Shown: positions 11,640 to 21,904 of the stretch, one piece after another
Layout: the number at the start of each line of letters is the position of its first letter
How positions within the stretch are numbered: position 1 is the first letter of the stretch
Assembly: GCA_963662175.1 (NCBI GenBank)
Contig: OY759214.1
Location: forward strand, 105,424,115 to 105,488,114
Length of the DNA: 64,000 nucleotides
From: Aradus depressus
Taxonomy: Eukaryota > Arthropoda > Insecta > Hemiptera > Aradidae
Reading direction: 5' to 3'
Translations under genes and position numbers: made by a program
The notes under the pieces: model-generated
The model's database searches: none
Seen by the model: the letters and a program-made list of their open reading frames with translations, nothing else
Told to the model about the DNA's origin: nothing

Positions 11640-12086
11640 ATTGAATCAGAATTGTCCCGTTATCGTTGATTTACCAACACCGAACTTGATAGCTAATGCC
11701 TGACCCCTTTCACCTTTCTTCAGCCGCATAATAATTTTCATTTTATCTTTTAATGAAAGCACTATTCGTTTCCTTTTTGTCGACATGTTGTAAGTTTTAC
11801 TTAAAATATGTCACCATACACATACCTATGTACACCTCACAATGAATAATTTGAATCTGAGAGCATTGACTGGTAACCGACCATACGAATTGAAAAGGAT
11901 TCAGTGGAAAAATCCAATGAACCAATTACATTCATAGACATACACATATCCCTTATACAGCTAAAAACGCTCTTTCTAAGAATTAATTAGACTTCCCTCA
12001 TGGAAGTTTATGGAAAAACTAATTTGATTATTTTTTCCATGAAGCCAGGTCAGATAACTGACGTTCGGATAATCGACGCTCTACTG
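11640..12086 (-). mobile_element. pogo/Tigger-like element, 5' end only
   Basis: The right end reads '...GATAATCGACGCTCTACTG' next to TA (12087-12088). On the minus strand this is CAGTAGAGCGTCGATTATCC, similar in style to the 4605 MITE terminus. Reading inward leads to the transposase remnant. The left boundary near 11640 is a guess; I could not find the matching second terminus. Confidence 0.65.
11646..11786 (-). pseudogene. pogo/Tigger transposase N-terminal remnant
   Basis: The minus strand reads 46 codons from an ATG at 11786 to a TGA at 11646. The start MSTKRKRIVLSLKDKMKII, the later LKKGE and FGVGKSTIT match the N-terminal helix-turn-helix (CENP-B-like Psq) DNA-binding domain of pogo/Tigger transposases. 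A full transposase would be several hundred residues, so the catalytic DDE domain is gone. About 300 bp upstream, at 12086, lies a pogo-like terminus. Function in the intact family: binds the element's terminal repeats for cut-and-paste transposition in the nucleus. Confidence 0.8.
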
Positions 12087-12088
12087 TA

Positions 12089-12440
12089 CCAAATTTTGTG
12101 ACGATACACCGGCAGTTATTAGAGTCGAACCCCGATCCCTGGTCCCCCATTCTTTTGGCTGGTTTGCGGAAAATTAGTAGAAGCCATCCTTATGGGGTTT
12201 TAAAAATAAATATAAAATTTCATGTGGATACATTCATTGCTCTCCTCGGTCCTTTTAGTGAAGCAGTACAGGTCGGCTAACTTCCTCAGCTGCCCCAACT
12301 GTAGAAGTTACCTATGTAATCAATCACAACTTCCATCTTCAATTTTCAATAGAATTTCATGTTTTCCGATTGTAATTCCAAAAAAAAATTCAAAAAACTC
12401 GTCTTTCTGTGGATGTGGACACCTTAACTTCCTGTAGAAT
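12089..12440 (+). repeat. DR1 dispersed repeat, forward (diverged)
   Basis: 'AAATTTTGTGACGATACA', 'CCGGCAGTTATTAGAG', 'CCATCCTTATGGGGTTTTAA' and 'ATTTCATGTGGATACATTCA' follow DR1 order. The pogo-like terminus abuts it, which suggests insertion into DR1. Confidence 0.55.
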
Positions 12441-12454
12441 CAATATTTGAATAC

Positions 12455-12620
12455 ATTTATCCCGGATCCAGAACCCAATGATTTTCAGTCAAATTGACCA
12501 AAAAGAAGACAGGCTTGAAGGGGCGCGAAAGTTGGTTTGCCTCAAAACATAATTTAGCCTGGGGAAGTAATGTAGATTGGCGATGATCCGATGATACAGG
12601 CTCTTCTATAAATAATATAG
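12455..12620 (-). repeat. DR1 fragment, reverse
   Basis: 'GATCCAGAACCCAATGATT', 'TTCAGTCAAATTGACCAAAA' and 'TGGGGAAGTAATGTAGATTG' are the reverse DR1 pattern. Confidence 0.5.
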
Positions 12621-12705
12621 GAACACCCCCTGGAGGGAAACATGTGGTGCACACAATCTCATAGTTCAACCTTTTTTTTCAATCCAAAGTTGGATTTAAC
12701 GAGCC

Positions 12706-12770
12706 CCCTCAAATGGATCAGTGGTTAAAGTGTTCGCTTTGTAGCCTGACTATCACTACTATTTTTTTAT
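12706..12770 (+). repeat. Possible tRNA-like SINE head
   Basis: 'TGGATCAGTGGTTAAAGTG' followed by 'TTCGCTTTGTAGCCTGAC' resembles the D-arm and anticodon part of a tRNA-derived SINE. No B box is recognisable after it. Confidence 0.3.
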
Positions 12771-12829
12771 TACTTCCGATAATTCCCTATGAATATTTAC
12801 CCTATAGTATAAAACGTGTTTTTTTTTTT

Positions 12830-13317
12830 TTCGAGACGTCTTACTTCGGGTATGGTCGTCCGATTTAGCTGAAAATCAATAGGTTTCGTCATTAAAAGAC
12901 TTTGTATACACATATACAATTTCTTGTCGATGCATTCATTCTATTGGGAGTTATCGTGTTCACAAGCAGATAGGAAATGTTTTTACTTAACTCCCTGATA
13001 ACTTCCGAAAAAATGTATCGACACGAAATTTTATATAGGTATCCAGAACCCCATAACGACGAGAACTATTGATTTTCAGCCAAATCGGCCAAAGGAAAAG
13101 AGGGGATTAGGGGGGCCTAACACAAAAAATAATAACTATATTGACATCAACTATTCTATTTAAATTCAAAACCCGATAATGACGACACCTATTAATTTTC
13201 AGAGAAATCGGCCGAAGGGATGGGTCTCAACTCAAAAACCTTAATAAATGCCGATATGGAATGTATTGACACAAAATTTGATATGAGGATTCAGAAGTCC
13301 GTATGTATATTAATTTT
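12830..13317 (-). repeat. DR1 copies around a LINE insertion
   Basis: A forward DR1 piece (12840-12965) passes into a reverse copy (12970-13317) with three 'ATTTTCAG.CAAATCGGCC' sub-repeats. The reverse copy continues after the LINE at 14178-14235 ('GGTGATTCACTGAAGAC'). Confidence 0.6.
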
Positions 13318-13327
13318 AAACCCAAAC

Positions 13328-13525
13328 TTTTTTGTTTCCAACCTTACACTCCATAACGACCTCAAAGTTCCTTTTGTCCAAGACCTCATCAAATCCCGTT
13401 TTTCCAAGTTCCACACCAACCTCTCCTTCCACCATAATCCTCTTGCCAAATCCTTATCATCACAATCTCATCCGCATAATCCTCCAAGAAGGCTGAGGCG
13501 GCGTTGGCCTCGCGATCTTCTTTAA
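13328..13525 (+). pseudogene. Non-LTR retrotransposon ORF2 C-terminus (fragment)
   Basis: About 65 codons ending at TAA (13523-13525). 'LHNDLKVPFVQDLIK', 'HHNPLAKSL' and 'RRLRRRWPRDLL' resemble the extreme C-terminus of Jockey-clade reverse transcriptase polyproteins, which commonly close with an RRL.R..P.DL-type tail. The endonuclease and reverse transcriptase domains are lost by 5' truncation, so this cannot act. A similar tail, PPRRLKRLWRGNLL, occurs at the gap edge near 50000. Confidence 0.75.
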
Positions 13526-14114
13526 TTTGTATTATATATATATATTTTTTTTTTTTAATTTTTTTTTTATCTATTTTTTATTTATTATTATTATGATTAT
13601 TATTTTTTTTATTTTTTTTTTTTTGTGTTTATTAATTTATTCTTTTAATTTTTGATATTTATTATTATTATTATTTTTTCTTTTTTCTTCTTCACACGCC
13701 ATTTTTAAGGGAGTGCTGGTGATGACCGGATTCTCCCCTCACGCCTCTCTGTCCTTTCGACGCCCCACCTCCTGGTCTTCCTCCACTGCTGGACAGTGGA
13801 TGGTTGGCCAGTGTGGTGGGAGGGTCAGCGCTGGTCTCCCGCCGCCTCCTCCCCTCTCCACTAGTTGCAGAGTGGTATATGGCAGTGTGCGGGAGTCCTA
13901 CTAGTGCTGTCCTCGTCGATTTTCTTATATTTTTAGTTATTTTATTTAGTTATTTTTACCGTATTTTATTTTTATTTTCTTTATTTTATCTTTCATTTTA
14001 TTATGTATTCTGTTTATTATTTTTGTATATGTTTGCTTATTGTATTATTTATTATTTTATCATGTCATCTTAGTCATCACTTCTGCTTATTGTTATTGTT
14101 TGTACAGATTGTAG

Positions 14115-14167
<53 letters not shown>
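13328..14167 (+). mobile_element. Jockey-type non-LTR retrotransposon, 5'-truncated
   Basis: Flanked by AAACCCAAAC at 13318-13327 and 14168-14177, so the insertion is about 840 bp. It holds the last part of ORF2, then a 640-bp 3' UTR with T-rich and GC-rich blocks, and ends in AATAAATAAATT plus a poly(A) of over 40 bases. 5' truncation, poly(A) and a short TSD are the signature of target-primed reverse transcription. A second, tiny copy of the same 3' end lies at 32233-32320. Confidence 0.85.
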
Positions 14168-14172
<5 letters not shown>

Positions 14173-14177
14173 CAAAC

Positions 14178-14235
14178 GTGTGATGGGTTTTGGGGGGATG
14201 TACCCTGCCGGTGATTCACTGAAGACTTTTTGCAT
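14178..14235 (-). repeat. DR1 end after the LINE
   Basis: 'GTGATGGGTTTTGG' and 'CCGGTGATTCACTGAAGAC' complete the DR1 copy interrupted by the Jockey-type insertion. Confidence 0.6.
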
Positions 14236-14504
14236 GATGACATTAAAAGACTTAAAGAAGAAAAAATATCTAGTGTTACCAAGACAGGACTTTTTAATCA
14301 TTTTTCCTAAACTTGGTCTTTTTCTGGCGACGAAATTTTATTATTATTTATAAGAAACGCTAAATCGGAATTCAGTATTGCAAGTACTCTTACTTGAATT
14401 CCGAGATCGGTTCAGGAAGTTGACTGTTTACAAGAATGTACTGTGTTGGCAACTACTGATATCTTCAATTAGCCAAATACCTGTTATGGAGGAGGCTGTA
14501 AGAC

Positions 14505-14562
14505 AAGCCAGTCGACTACCTGATCAGCTGAGTGGGCTCTGGTCAGTCAGCTGGGCTCTCTG
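14505..14562 (+). repeat. CAGCTGA-rich dispersed repeat
   Basis: 'CAGTCGACTACCTGATCAGC', 'TGAGTGGGCTCTGGTCAGTC' and 'AGCTGGGCTCTC' match the family at 6740 and 11085. Confidence 0.55.
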
Positions 14563-14587
14563 GGAGATGAAAAAACCTTGACAACGC

Positions 14588-14755
14588 CTTCTAGGTACTC
14601 ATTAAAGCCCAAGGTGAACAAAAATTTAAGTTAGGCAAAATTTAGGACTCCCATAGTAGATTCGGGCTCATAACCAACAGAACGACGAAAGAGCGCTCTG
14701 GTAGTAGGCGATATGACCTCGTAGTTAAAGCCCAGGCAAGGGTCGTATTAACTAA
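14588..14755 (+). repeat. SINE-A 3' fragment
   Basis: Begins in 'TCTAGGTACTCATTAAAG' and runs to 'GTATTAACTAAC'. The head is missing. Confidence 0.75.
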
Positions 14756-14807
14756 CAAAAACTCTCTATTGGCAGTCCAGTGAATTGGTTCAAACTATTC
14801 CATATGC

Positions 14808-15090
14808 TGAAGTACCGTTCTCTTGTGCTCTCATTCATGATAGATTAAACAGTGACAGGACTACGACCAGACTGCGACTAGACTCTTGTTCCTTAGATCG
14901 AGAAACACTCCTTTCCATTGACTTTACATGGAATAAAAAAAAAATATAAAGAAAAACGAAAGTTTTTTAAAAATATTATCTATTTCATAAGTTATTTAAA
15001 ATATATGGGAGTACTTTCGGTATTGCTACCATCTTTAGCAACGACTTAACAAATAGTATTGGTCTTAGAGCACAAGAGAACGGTACTTCA
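14808..15090. mobile_element. Candidate small MITE with 24-bp TIRs
   Basis: TGAAGTACCGTTCTCTTGTG (extending to GCTCT) at 14808-14831 is mirrored exactly by the reverse complement at 15067-15090. The AT-rich interior of about 235 bp has no frame. I see no clear target duplication, so an ordinary inverted repeat is also possible. Confidence 0.55.
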
Positions 15091-16519
15091 TCTTAGCTAC
15101 CAACTGAATGTCAACACGAGTTTTATCGAACCTCTCAGGACGTTGACACGTCAGGACGTGAACAACCTGTTAGTACTGATATCCTTAAAGGAATAACGCA
15201 AAGACCATATCACGCTGCTGATTACATAATCTCTTGAATGTTCCTTCATATAAGAAGAAAAAGCGTTATTGTCCTGGAAATTCCAAATTTTAAATGCCTC
15301 TAAACATTTCTTATCATGAAAAATTGTAATCAAAGTTTTCATTTCTACAAGAAAGAAATCTCTGTCATTGAGTGGAGAAGTATTGAGTAGAAAGGTACAA
15401 TTAGAAATGTGTTATGAATGGAGTGGACTTTTATATTATAGAGTAGAGATGAAGTCTGTGAAAGAACACTATGGGGGGGCGCCCCTACAGAAAGTGGGGG
15501 CACAATTAGTGATCAATACTGCATTGGCTACTTGCTGCGGCACATCTGCTGTCCTGAGTCATATGCAGCACCACCCTCTCCAGCAGGATCGATGAGGGGC
15601 CATGAGCACGCCGGCTGGTAGCGACGCGGGGAATCTGAAACAGGAATATGGCAAAGACGCAGTACAATGGCACACATTGGCCTTCTTCCGGTACCACTAT
15701 TCTCCAGTTATGTGTAGCGTCTTTGGAGACCACATCTTTCCATCCTGGCCTGACCTGGCGCCCTGCAACCCAGCTTCAACATTGTTCTTGCACAGACTAC
15801 AGCTCCGGATGTGTTGGTCCTATCTTGTCTAGTAGTATCATTTGTGGCGTATCTTTTCAAAATTTAGAAGAACTTTCCTTCAGCTCTTCAAGTGGTCCCA
15901 GTATTTATGTGTCGTGAGAAGGTGGGGTCAGAACTCAATCCAAATATATGAAAAACAGTGAAAACTCTTCTTAATAATGCTCCGTCATAGTCTTCGGTTC
16001 CTTGGACTATCTTGCACTTTCTGCATCCTTGTGCTCCCTCATCGGTAATTGTTGGTCTTTCTTTTGTCCATTTCCCTGGCAGTCGTCAGACTCCCTTCCT
16101 TTGACGCTCAGGACAGGTTGTGAAGCAGAGCTCAGAGTTGTCGTCTGTTCACCTGATAAGGAACCCAAGCCTGCTTCTATATACAAGTATTGATCCAGCC
16201 CTCACTGTGCCAGCTAACATATGGGACAGCTGCTGTGTGGTTCAGCTGCTTGCCTCTTTGCGACCGGTCCTCTTTCATCGCAACGCCCCATTACATCGCG
16301 GCCCGCGCTATCTCCCCCTTCCCCCTCTTCCACCACCTTACGCAGCTCATCCACGTGTCCTATTACACACCACATTCAATCAATACTGAAAAAAAAAACT
16401 GCATTTAGGGCTTCAAGAAAAATGGGAGTAAATTAACAGAAACATTAATCTGCTAGGTCGATGTTGTCCACCAAATGTCCGCATTTTTTGGTCAACCAAG
16501 GGTTAGAGTGAAGGAATAG
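15091..16519. other. Non-genic or undefined sequence
   Basis: More balanced composition than its surroundings, with many overlapping frames of 60-90 codons on both strands, none clearly coding. 'GAAAAAAAAAACTGCATT' near 16388 could be the tail of an old retroposed sequence. I cannot define an element. Confidence 0.35.
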
Positions 16520-16755
16520 TTGTCCTCTGTTATCAGGACGGCCGGGGAACGAGCCCCCCCTCCCATCTTCCTTGATAAGAACAATGCCAGACAGGAATTT
16601 GTTGCGGGCTCGATCCCCGGCCTCTGTTCCCATCTCTCTCTACAGGACAAGCTCATGTCCCACCTATTGTCTTTAGCTTTATCCTCTTTATTCCTCCCTG
16701 ACCAGTCTATTACGTCTGAGGGGTCAGAACCGGTCCGGATAGTTAAGTATTGCTA
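16520..16755 (+). repeat. SINE-C, diverged copy
   Basis: Has a B-box-like GCGGGCTCGATCCCC followed by 'TATTGTCTTTAGCT' and 'GAGGGGTCAGAACCGGTCCG' with a 'TTAAGTATT' end. The same order recurs at 17327-17530, so this is a dispersed tRNA-related repeat distinct from SINE-A and SINE-B. Confidence 0.55.
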
Positions 16756-17326
16756 AAAAATATTCCTTCGTATTTACATTATGTACCTACTAGCTATGTT
16801 ACCCGCCGTTGACCGAGATACCGACTGCATGAAATCAGATCAAATTAAATCTGAAAGTAAATTGAATATTATCATTAATATAACGGTGAGAGCTGATCAG
16901 GTAAGCGACAGCGCCCATATCCTCCGCCCCAACATTTCACCTCTCCTCCGTCCCCACCTCGACAACTTTCATCCCCCACTGGTCAAAAACGTTATTTATC
17001 TCCGTTATTTGTAACTTTAGAGAGAAAATGTTAAATTATAATGTGTCTTTAATAGTGATTTTGTAACTTTTTCATAGGAACAGTAGCACTGAGAAAACAT
17101 GAAATAAATGTTTCTGTCTCAAAGTACCCCCCCTCCCCCCCCCCCCTCTCAAGTTTGAAATAAATATTGTATTGGTACTGCCTGGACAATTTGGGCAGTG
17201 TTATTGGATTAGATCCATACAGTGAGTTGACCTCAAAGAGTCCAGTTGGCTCTCTGGTCGACCAAGTTGTTTCGGTGGACCAGTGACTGCTGGAAGTCTA
17301 CCTTCGCCTATATCAACTACTGGAAG

Positions 17327-17530
17327 GACTCCTTCGTCCGTTAATCATTGCTCAAATCAGAACCAGTTGCGGGTTCGATTCCCATCACCTGTGTTCCCTA
17401 GGGCCATCCTCTTCTGTCCCACACAGGACAATGTCCTCACCCTATTGTCTTTAGCTGACGCTGTCCCTGTCCTGTCCATTGAGTCCGAGGGGTCAGAACC
17501 GGTCCGAATAATTAAGTATTCGTTAAAAAA
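17327..17530 (+). repeat. SINE-C, second copy
   Basis: B-box-like GCGGGTTCGATTCCC, then 'CCTATTGTCTTTAGCTGACG', 'GAGGGGTCAGAACCGGTCCG' and 'ATTAAGTATTCGTTAAAAAA'. The co-linear match to 16600-16760 supports a repeat family. The 5' limit is not clear. Confidence 0.55.
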
Positions 17531-17535
17531 TATAA

Positions 17536-18465
17536 CTTCTTATTGTCTTATTTATCTTCATGAGAACAGGTTCCTTTCTCAGTTACCTCAGTACGTTATT
17601 GTTTTAACCAAAGATGAAACCGTTACAACAATTGTCCCTGCTGTTTGCTCTATCGATTAGATCGATTTACTTATAGTTGATCTAGAATGGTCCTGGACAA
17701 GTTCTATTTTGTAATCTTAATATTCGAACGTACCATTGTCATTGTTCATGGATTTATTTCATTTGAGTTTTGATTCAAATAACATGTCTAAAATTAAATT
17801 AAATGAAACTTTGTTACTTATAGAGACACAAATCACATAGCATTACTAGTTCACACCTAAAGGTAATACATTTTATATATATGCATATGAGATAATATAT
17901 AAAAATGTATATATCAATACAACTTATAATTAAAAATAGAAAATATAACAAACTTAATTAAACAAAAAATTAATTTTGGAAGATACAACATTATAAATAT
18001 GGGCCGAAGTAAAGAAAAGAAAAATACCAACTGTTATGAAATCTGATATATTGAAATGTATAGAGAGGGCAAATCATAATAAAACTGTTTTTATACATTT
18101 TGAGCTGTTAGTTACAAAAATAAATATATTATTGGTTTTTTCATAGTCATCAATACTTAACAAATGAAATATTTTATCGGAGATTGCATTATAGTGTGAA
18201 ATATATTTATTGATAAGTTATGTGAAGATGGAGTTTGTTATCAAGCACTTGTTACAAAGTGGACAAACAGTCAAGCTGAAATTTAGCTGGGTAATTTGTA
18301 TAATTCAAATTGTTATATATTTTCCTGAGTCCCGTCACTGTGAAATAAATAACCTGTTAAAAAGTTGTTTTCTTTAGGTTTTCAAGTTTTTAATCTTGTT
18401 ATTCACCTAAAATATTATTTTAGATCAAGTCATCACGTTTAGACCAGCTGTTTTAGCTGTTCTGT
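17536..18465. other. AT-rich non-genic stretch
   Basis: Very AT-rich. I see no gene, RNA gene or repeat boundary. Confidence 0.5.
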
Positions 18466-18767
18466 TAGTTAGTTATTATGACTCATGCCCAGGCTTTAAC
18501 TACAAGGTCATATAGCCTACTACCAGAGCGCTCTTTGTCACTCTGGTGGAAATGAGCCTGACTCTACTGTGGGAGTCCTGAATTTTGCCTACCCTAAATT
18601 TTTATTCACCTAGGGCAGTGGTCGCTTAACGTCCCGTCCGAAGGACGGCGTGCATAAGTTTATTTCACCTCCCGAATAAAATAAACTAAGGGCCTCGGTC
18701 GAGTTTCGAACCCACGTCCTTGAGCTCAGAAGACAAGCACGCATACCACTGAGCTACCGGCGCCCTC
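18466..18767 (-). repeat. SINE-A, head to tail, internally deleted
   Basis: Reverse SINE-A with a complete tRNA-like head (CCACTGAGCTACCGGCGCCC at the right end and a GTTTCGAACCCAC B box) and a complete tail. About 45 bp in the middle are missing: 'CACCTAGGGCAGTGGTCGC' jumps over the usual 'GTCTTTAACGAGTACCTGAC'. Confidence 0.88.
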
Positions 18768-19299
18768 TAATGACTAGTTAGTAAGCTAAGATGTAAATAG
18801 TGGCTTTCTGTGTTTATTTCATCCAGTTTTCTTTTTATACTAGGCTAATGCTGTTTCTTTTGGAATAAGTTGATTTTTATTAGTTATATAAAGACAGTTG
18901 TGTGTTATCTGGTTCTGGTTGGGAATAAAACAGTGTAAAGACAACACAACGGCTTTAATTTCCATAAGCTCTAACATTCCCCAAGAAGATAGCCGATCTA
19001 TTCAGCAAACAGAGAGAAGAGGAATGAACACAAGATATTTACTTGTGGGACACCCGCCCCTTGAGGAAACGAAATTCTCAAGAATGTCTATTCATCAATT
19101 CATGGCCTAAAAAAAACTCGAAGCGGAAGAAGTTTTACAATGAGACAGGTGAATTGTTAAGGTTGACCTTCTGACCTTGGGTGTAACTTGGCGGGTGTTA
19201 CTATGCTTTGTATATTTGTATCACAAAGTCTCTAAGTCTTGGTTACTTCATCAAGACTTAGCTTAAAGCTCACAGAATGACAAAAGGCGCTACTGTGGT

Positions 19300-19400
19300 A
19301 GGTGCATCACCGCCAATGTACTTCCCCAGCTAAATCCCAGATATAATCATTTAAGTTTTCGCTCTCCCTCTAAAACCAATGACAGCTTGGGGCTTCTAAC
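19300..19400 (+). repeat. DR1 terminal fragment
   Basis: 'ATGTACTTCCCCAGC' followed by 'TTTTCGCTCTCCCTC' is the forward DR1 start. Confidence 0.55.
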
Positions 19401-19415
19401 CATTTATATAAACAA

Positions 19416-19473
19416 TTTTTTTTTTTTTTATTAGGTGCCCCTGACCCCCTGAGGGGGGTCGGTCACATCACCC
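19416..19473 (-). mobile_element. 58-bp poly(A)-tailed retroposed fragment
   Basis: TATATAAACAA occurs on both sides (19405-19415 and 19474-19484). Between them lies a poly(T) followed by 'GACCCCCTGAGGGGGGTC', an inverted-repeat-like core. Read on the minus strand it is a 5'-truncated insertion ending in poly(A). The source LINE is not identifiable. Confidence 0.75.
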
Positions 19474-20029
19474 TATATAAACAATTAATATAAACAACCC
19501 CCTTTATATAAACAATTAATGAATTAATTATTGTACAAGATAACATACCATTAAACATTTAATGAACAATTTTACAAATAGTTTAAGCAAATATTTAGCT
19601 TCCCCAACCAAAAAATGCCATTTTGACAAAAATAAGAAATTGCAAGAATTAGAATGTATCAGTGGTCACATAATGGATATTGTATAGCCACAAATATTTT
19701 AATCATGAAGACACAAATATAAAGTATATATTGGATATTTTGTTGGATATAATTATTTAGACACGAATAAAAGAAGGTATGTTTATTTATGTCCCTATAA
19801 GATAAAATATACTTATCAGCAATACATTTTTTTTTATAGTTTTGAAAATGCCCAAAAGGGCGAAACGTAAACTAAGTTGTAAATAATAAATATATTTGGG
19901 AGATCAGAAGGCCAAGTAAGTTGTCTATCAACCATCTTTATCTAGTTAAGTTAGAACTGGTCTCAAATCAACGTCATATTACCTTTGACAAAAAATGGCT
20001 TCTATTTAATAAAGCTTCCAAAGTCTTAT

Positions 20030-20210
20030 ATATACATTACAGTGTATAACAATGGCTCCTAAAGTGTCTTGTACACATTACAGTGTATAACAATGGCTTC
20101 TATAGTGTCTTGTACACATTACAGTGTATAACAATGGCTCCTATAGTGTCTTGTACACATTACAGTGTATAACAATGGCTTCTATAGTGTCTTCTATATA
20201 TATACATTAC
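20030..20210 (+). repeat. 41-bp minisatellite, about 4 units
   Basis: AGTGTATAACAATGGCTNCT starts at 20041, 20082, 20123 and 20164, exactly 41 bp apart. Looser relatives with 'ACAATGGCTTCTATA' continue to about 20470. Confidence 0.85.
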
Positions 20211-20499
20211 AGCGTACTACTAAGAGCATATTATAACAATGGCTTCTCATGTAATATACATATGGCGCATGCAGATAAATATATTCCCTTCCAGTAGGGA
20301 TACTACTGGATGGAAATCGAAAAAAAACAAAAAAACAATGGCTTCTATATTGTGTACTATACACTAATGTATGACAATGACTTTTAATTATTAAGACTTC
20401 TGTAATGTCTTATATACACTATATTGTAATACAAAGGATTTATTATAACAATGGCTTCTATAAGTGCCCTACAGAGTGCAAATTTCTATCCTTATATAA

Positions 20500-20880
20500 T
20501 TCTTTTGCGCCCAGTTCGCTTCTCTTTGCCCGTCCATCTTTCTCGCTTAGTTTAGTTAGTCCTGCTTGTTAACAGGGAGTTTAGTCCTAAGCTGCTTACA
20601 ACTTTGGGCCCAGTTTGCTTTCCCCCCCCCTGGCTTGAAATGCGCCTTGATGAAGCATCACTGCCATAAAGCACACAAAGCACTGGAGCGATTGGATAGT
20701 TACAAGTAGGCAGCTGGAGGGGGGTGGCCGCACATGTGAGAGCGCGGCATCTGTACCCCACCTGCTTCACAGTATAGCCGAGCTCAGAACCAGCCACCCT
20801 ACACTATACCACAGGGCGCAGTAAATCTTCACCCTCCCCCCCCCCCCACCCCCCCCCCCCCACCCCCATCCATTCCATCC
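20500..20880. other. Non-genic, C-rich tracts
   Basis: Unassigned sequence ending in broken poly(C) runs at 20833-20872. No gene seen. Confidence 0.4.
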
Positions 20881-21054
20881 ACCCTTATGTTAGCAGGGAG
20901 GGGATGAATCATCGACAATATACTTCCCCAACTCAACAACTAAGTATTAGCTCTCCCTCTAAACCCTTCTTCCCCTTAACCTGAGCTAGCAGAAAATTAG
21001 TAGATGTCTTACTTATTGACATCAGAATCCAAACTCGAAGGGGAGGGGATAAAT

Positions 21055-21085
<31 letters not shown>

Positions 21086-21370
21086 TATCCGTATACGTCT
21101 ACTGTTCTGTTAACGAGAAGAAGGTTTTCGAGGGGAAAGCGAATACAGTAAACTGCTTTCATTTCCCAAGCTGTACATGTATAAGGAAAGTTATGAAATC
21201 TGTTCAAAATTCGATGTTAAAATAGAAAAAAATTGCAGAATTAGTGTCTATGAACACAGTAACTCCCGATAGAATAAACTGATACACGTGAGTCTCCAAG
21301 CCGAAAGAGATACCTATTGGTTTTAAACCAAATCAGCGAAAGGGAAGAAGGAGAACTCAAAAGCCCTGTC
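20880..21370. repeat. DR1 pieces around a G30 tract
   Basis: A forward piece (20905-20965: 'ATACTTCCCCAACTCAACAA') and a reverse piece (21165-21370: 'GTAACTCCCGATAGAATAAA', 'AACCAAATCAGCGAAAGGGA') flank an uninterrupted run of 30 G at 21055-21084. Confidence 0.55.
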
Positions 21371-21536
21371 TTCTTCAATTGGACATTTGATGACTTGCTT
21401 ACAAAAAACCACTATTATAGCCTCGGGCATAACGTACCTACTACAATAAGAAACATCTTTAATCTTTGTTCAAGAAAGCTGTTTTCAATTATGGTTGTCC
21501 ACTGGTGGTAATTAATGGAAAGGGAAAAACATAAGA

Positions 21537-21872
21537 ATGTGGAGCGGCAAAAATGTTAAGAAAAGGGCGGAAGAAGGGCCAGGCCGACTAGTTGTGGAGA
21601 GGTTGGAGTGGTTCTGGGAAGGGAGGAAGAAGGCCCAGCATGAGGGTCGTATATCAGGGAGAAGGGGCCAAGTCCTCGGGGAAGAGGCCAGCAGAACAAA
21701 AGACTGGGAGAAGGCACTGGCATTATCCCGGGACAAATTCCAGGGTCCTACCTTGGAAATAGTTAGCAACAATATTGAGATGTGGTATGAAGCACCGACA
21801 AAAAGAGGTCAAACACGACAGAACCTTCTTAAGCGCCGTGGGAGGCTGGTCAGTCTGGACAAGAGTAAATAG
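21537..21872 (+). CDS. Unassigned 111-codon frame beside the satellite
   Basis: An open frame from ATG (21537) to TAG (21870-21872). It is rich in Lys, Arg, Glu and Trp, with better balanced composition than other frames here ('WFWEGRKKAQ', 'KRGQTRQNLLKRRGR'). It ends about 30 bp before the 95-bp satellite. I do not recognise a family and see no poly(A) signal or clear splice sites. It may be a retroelement fragment or chance. Confidence 0.2.
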   Translation: MWSGKNVKKRAEEGPGRLVVERLEWFWEGRKKAQHEGRISGRRGQVLGEEASRTKDWEKALALSRDKFQGPTLEIVSNNIEMWYEAPTKRGQTRQNLLKRRGRLVSLDKSK

Positions 21873-21904
21873 AAGAAACCTTTCACTAATTTGAGGACAG
21901 GAAA

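Noticed and set aside
13713..14073. Frames inside the Jockey-type element downstream of ORF2
   Set aside because: They lie in the 3' UTR between the ORF2 stop and poly(A) and show no reverse transcriptase or other motif.
21004..21225. Poly-Gly/poly-Pro proteins at the G/C tracts
   Set aside because: Homopolymer translation, also seen at 34231-34644, 48074-48104, 50589-50821 and 57055-57294. No support outside the tract.
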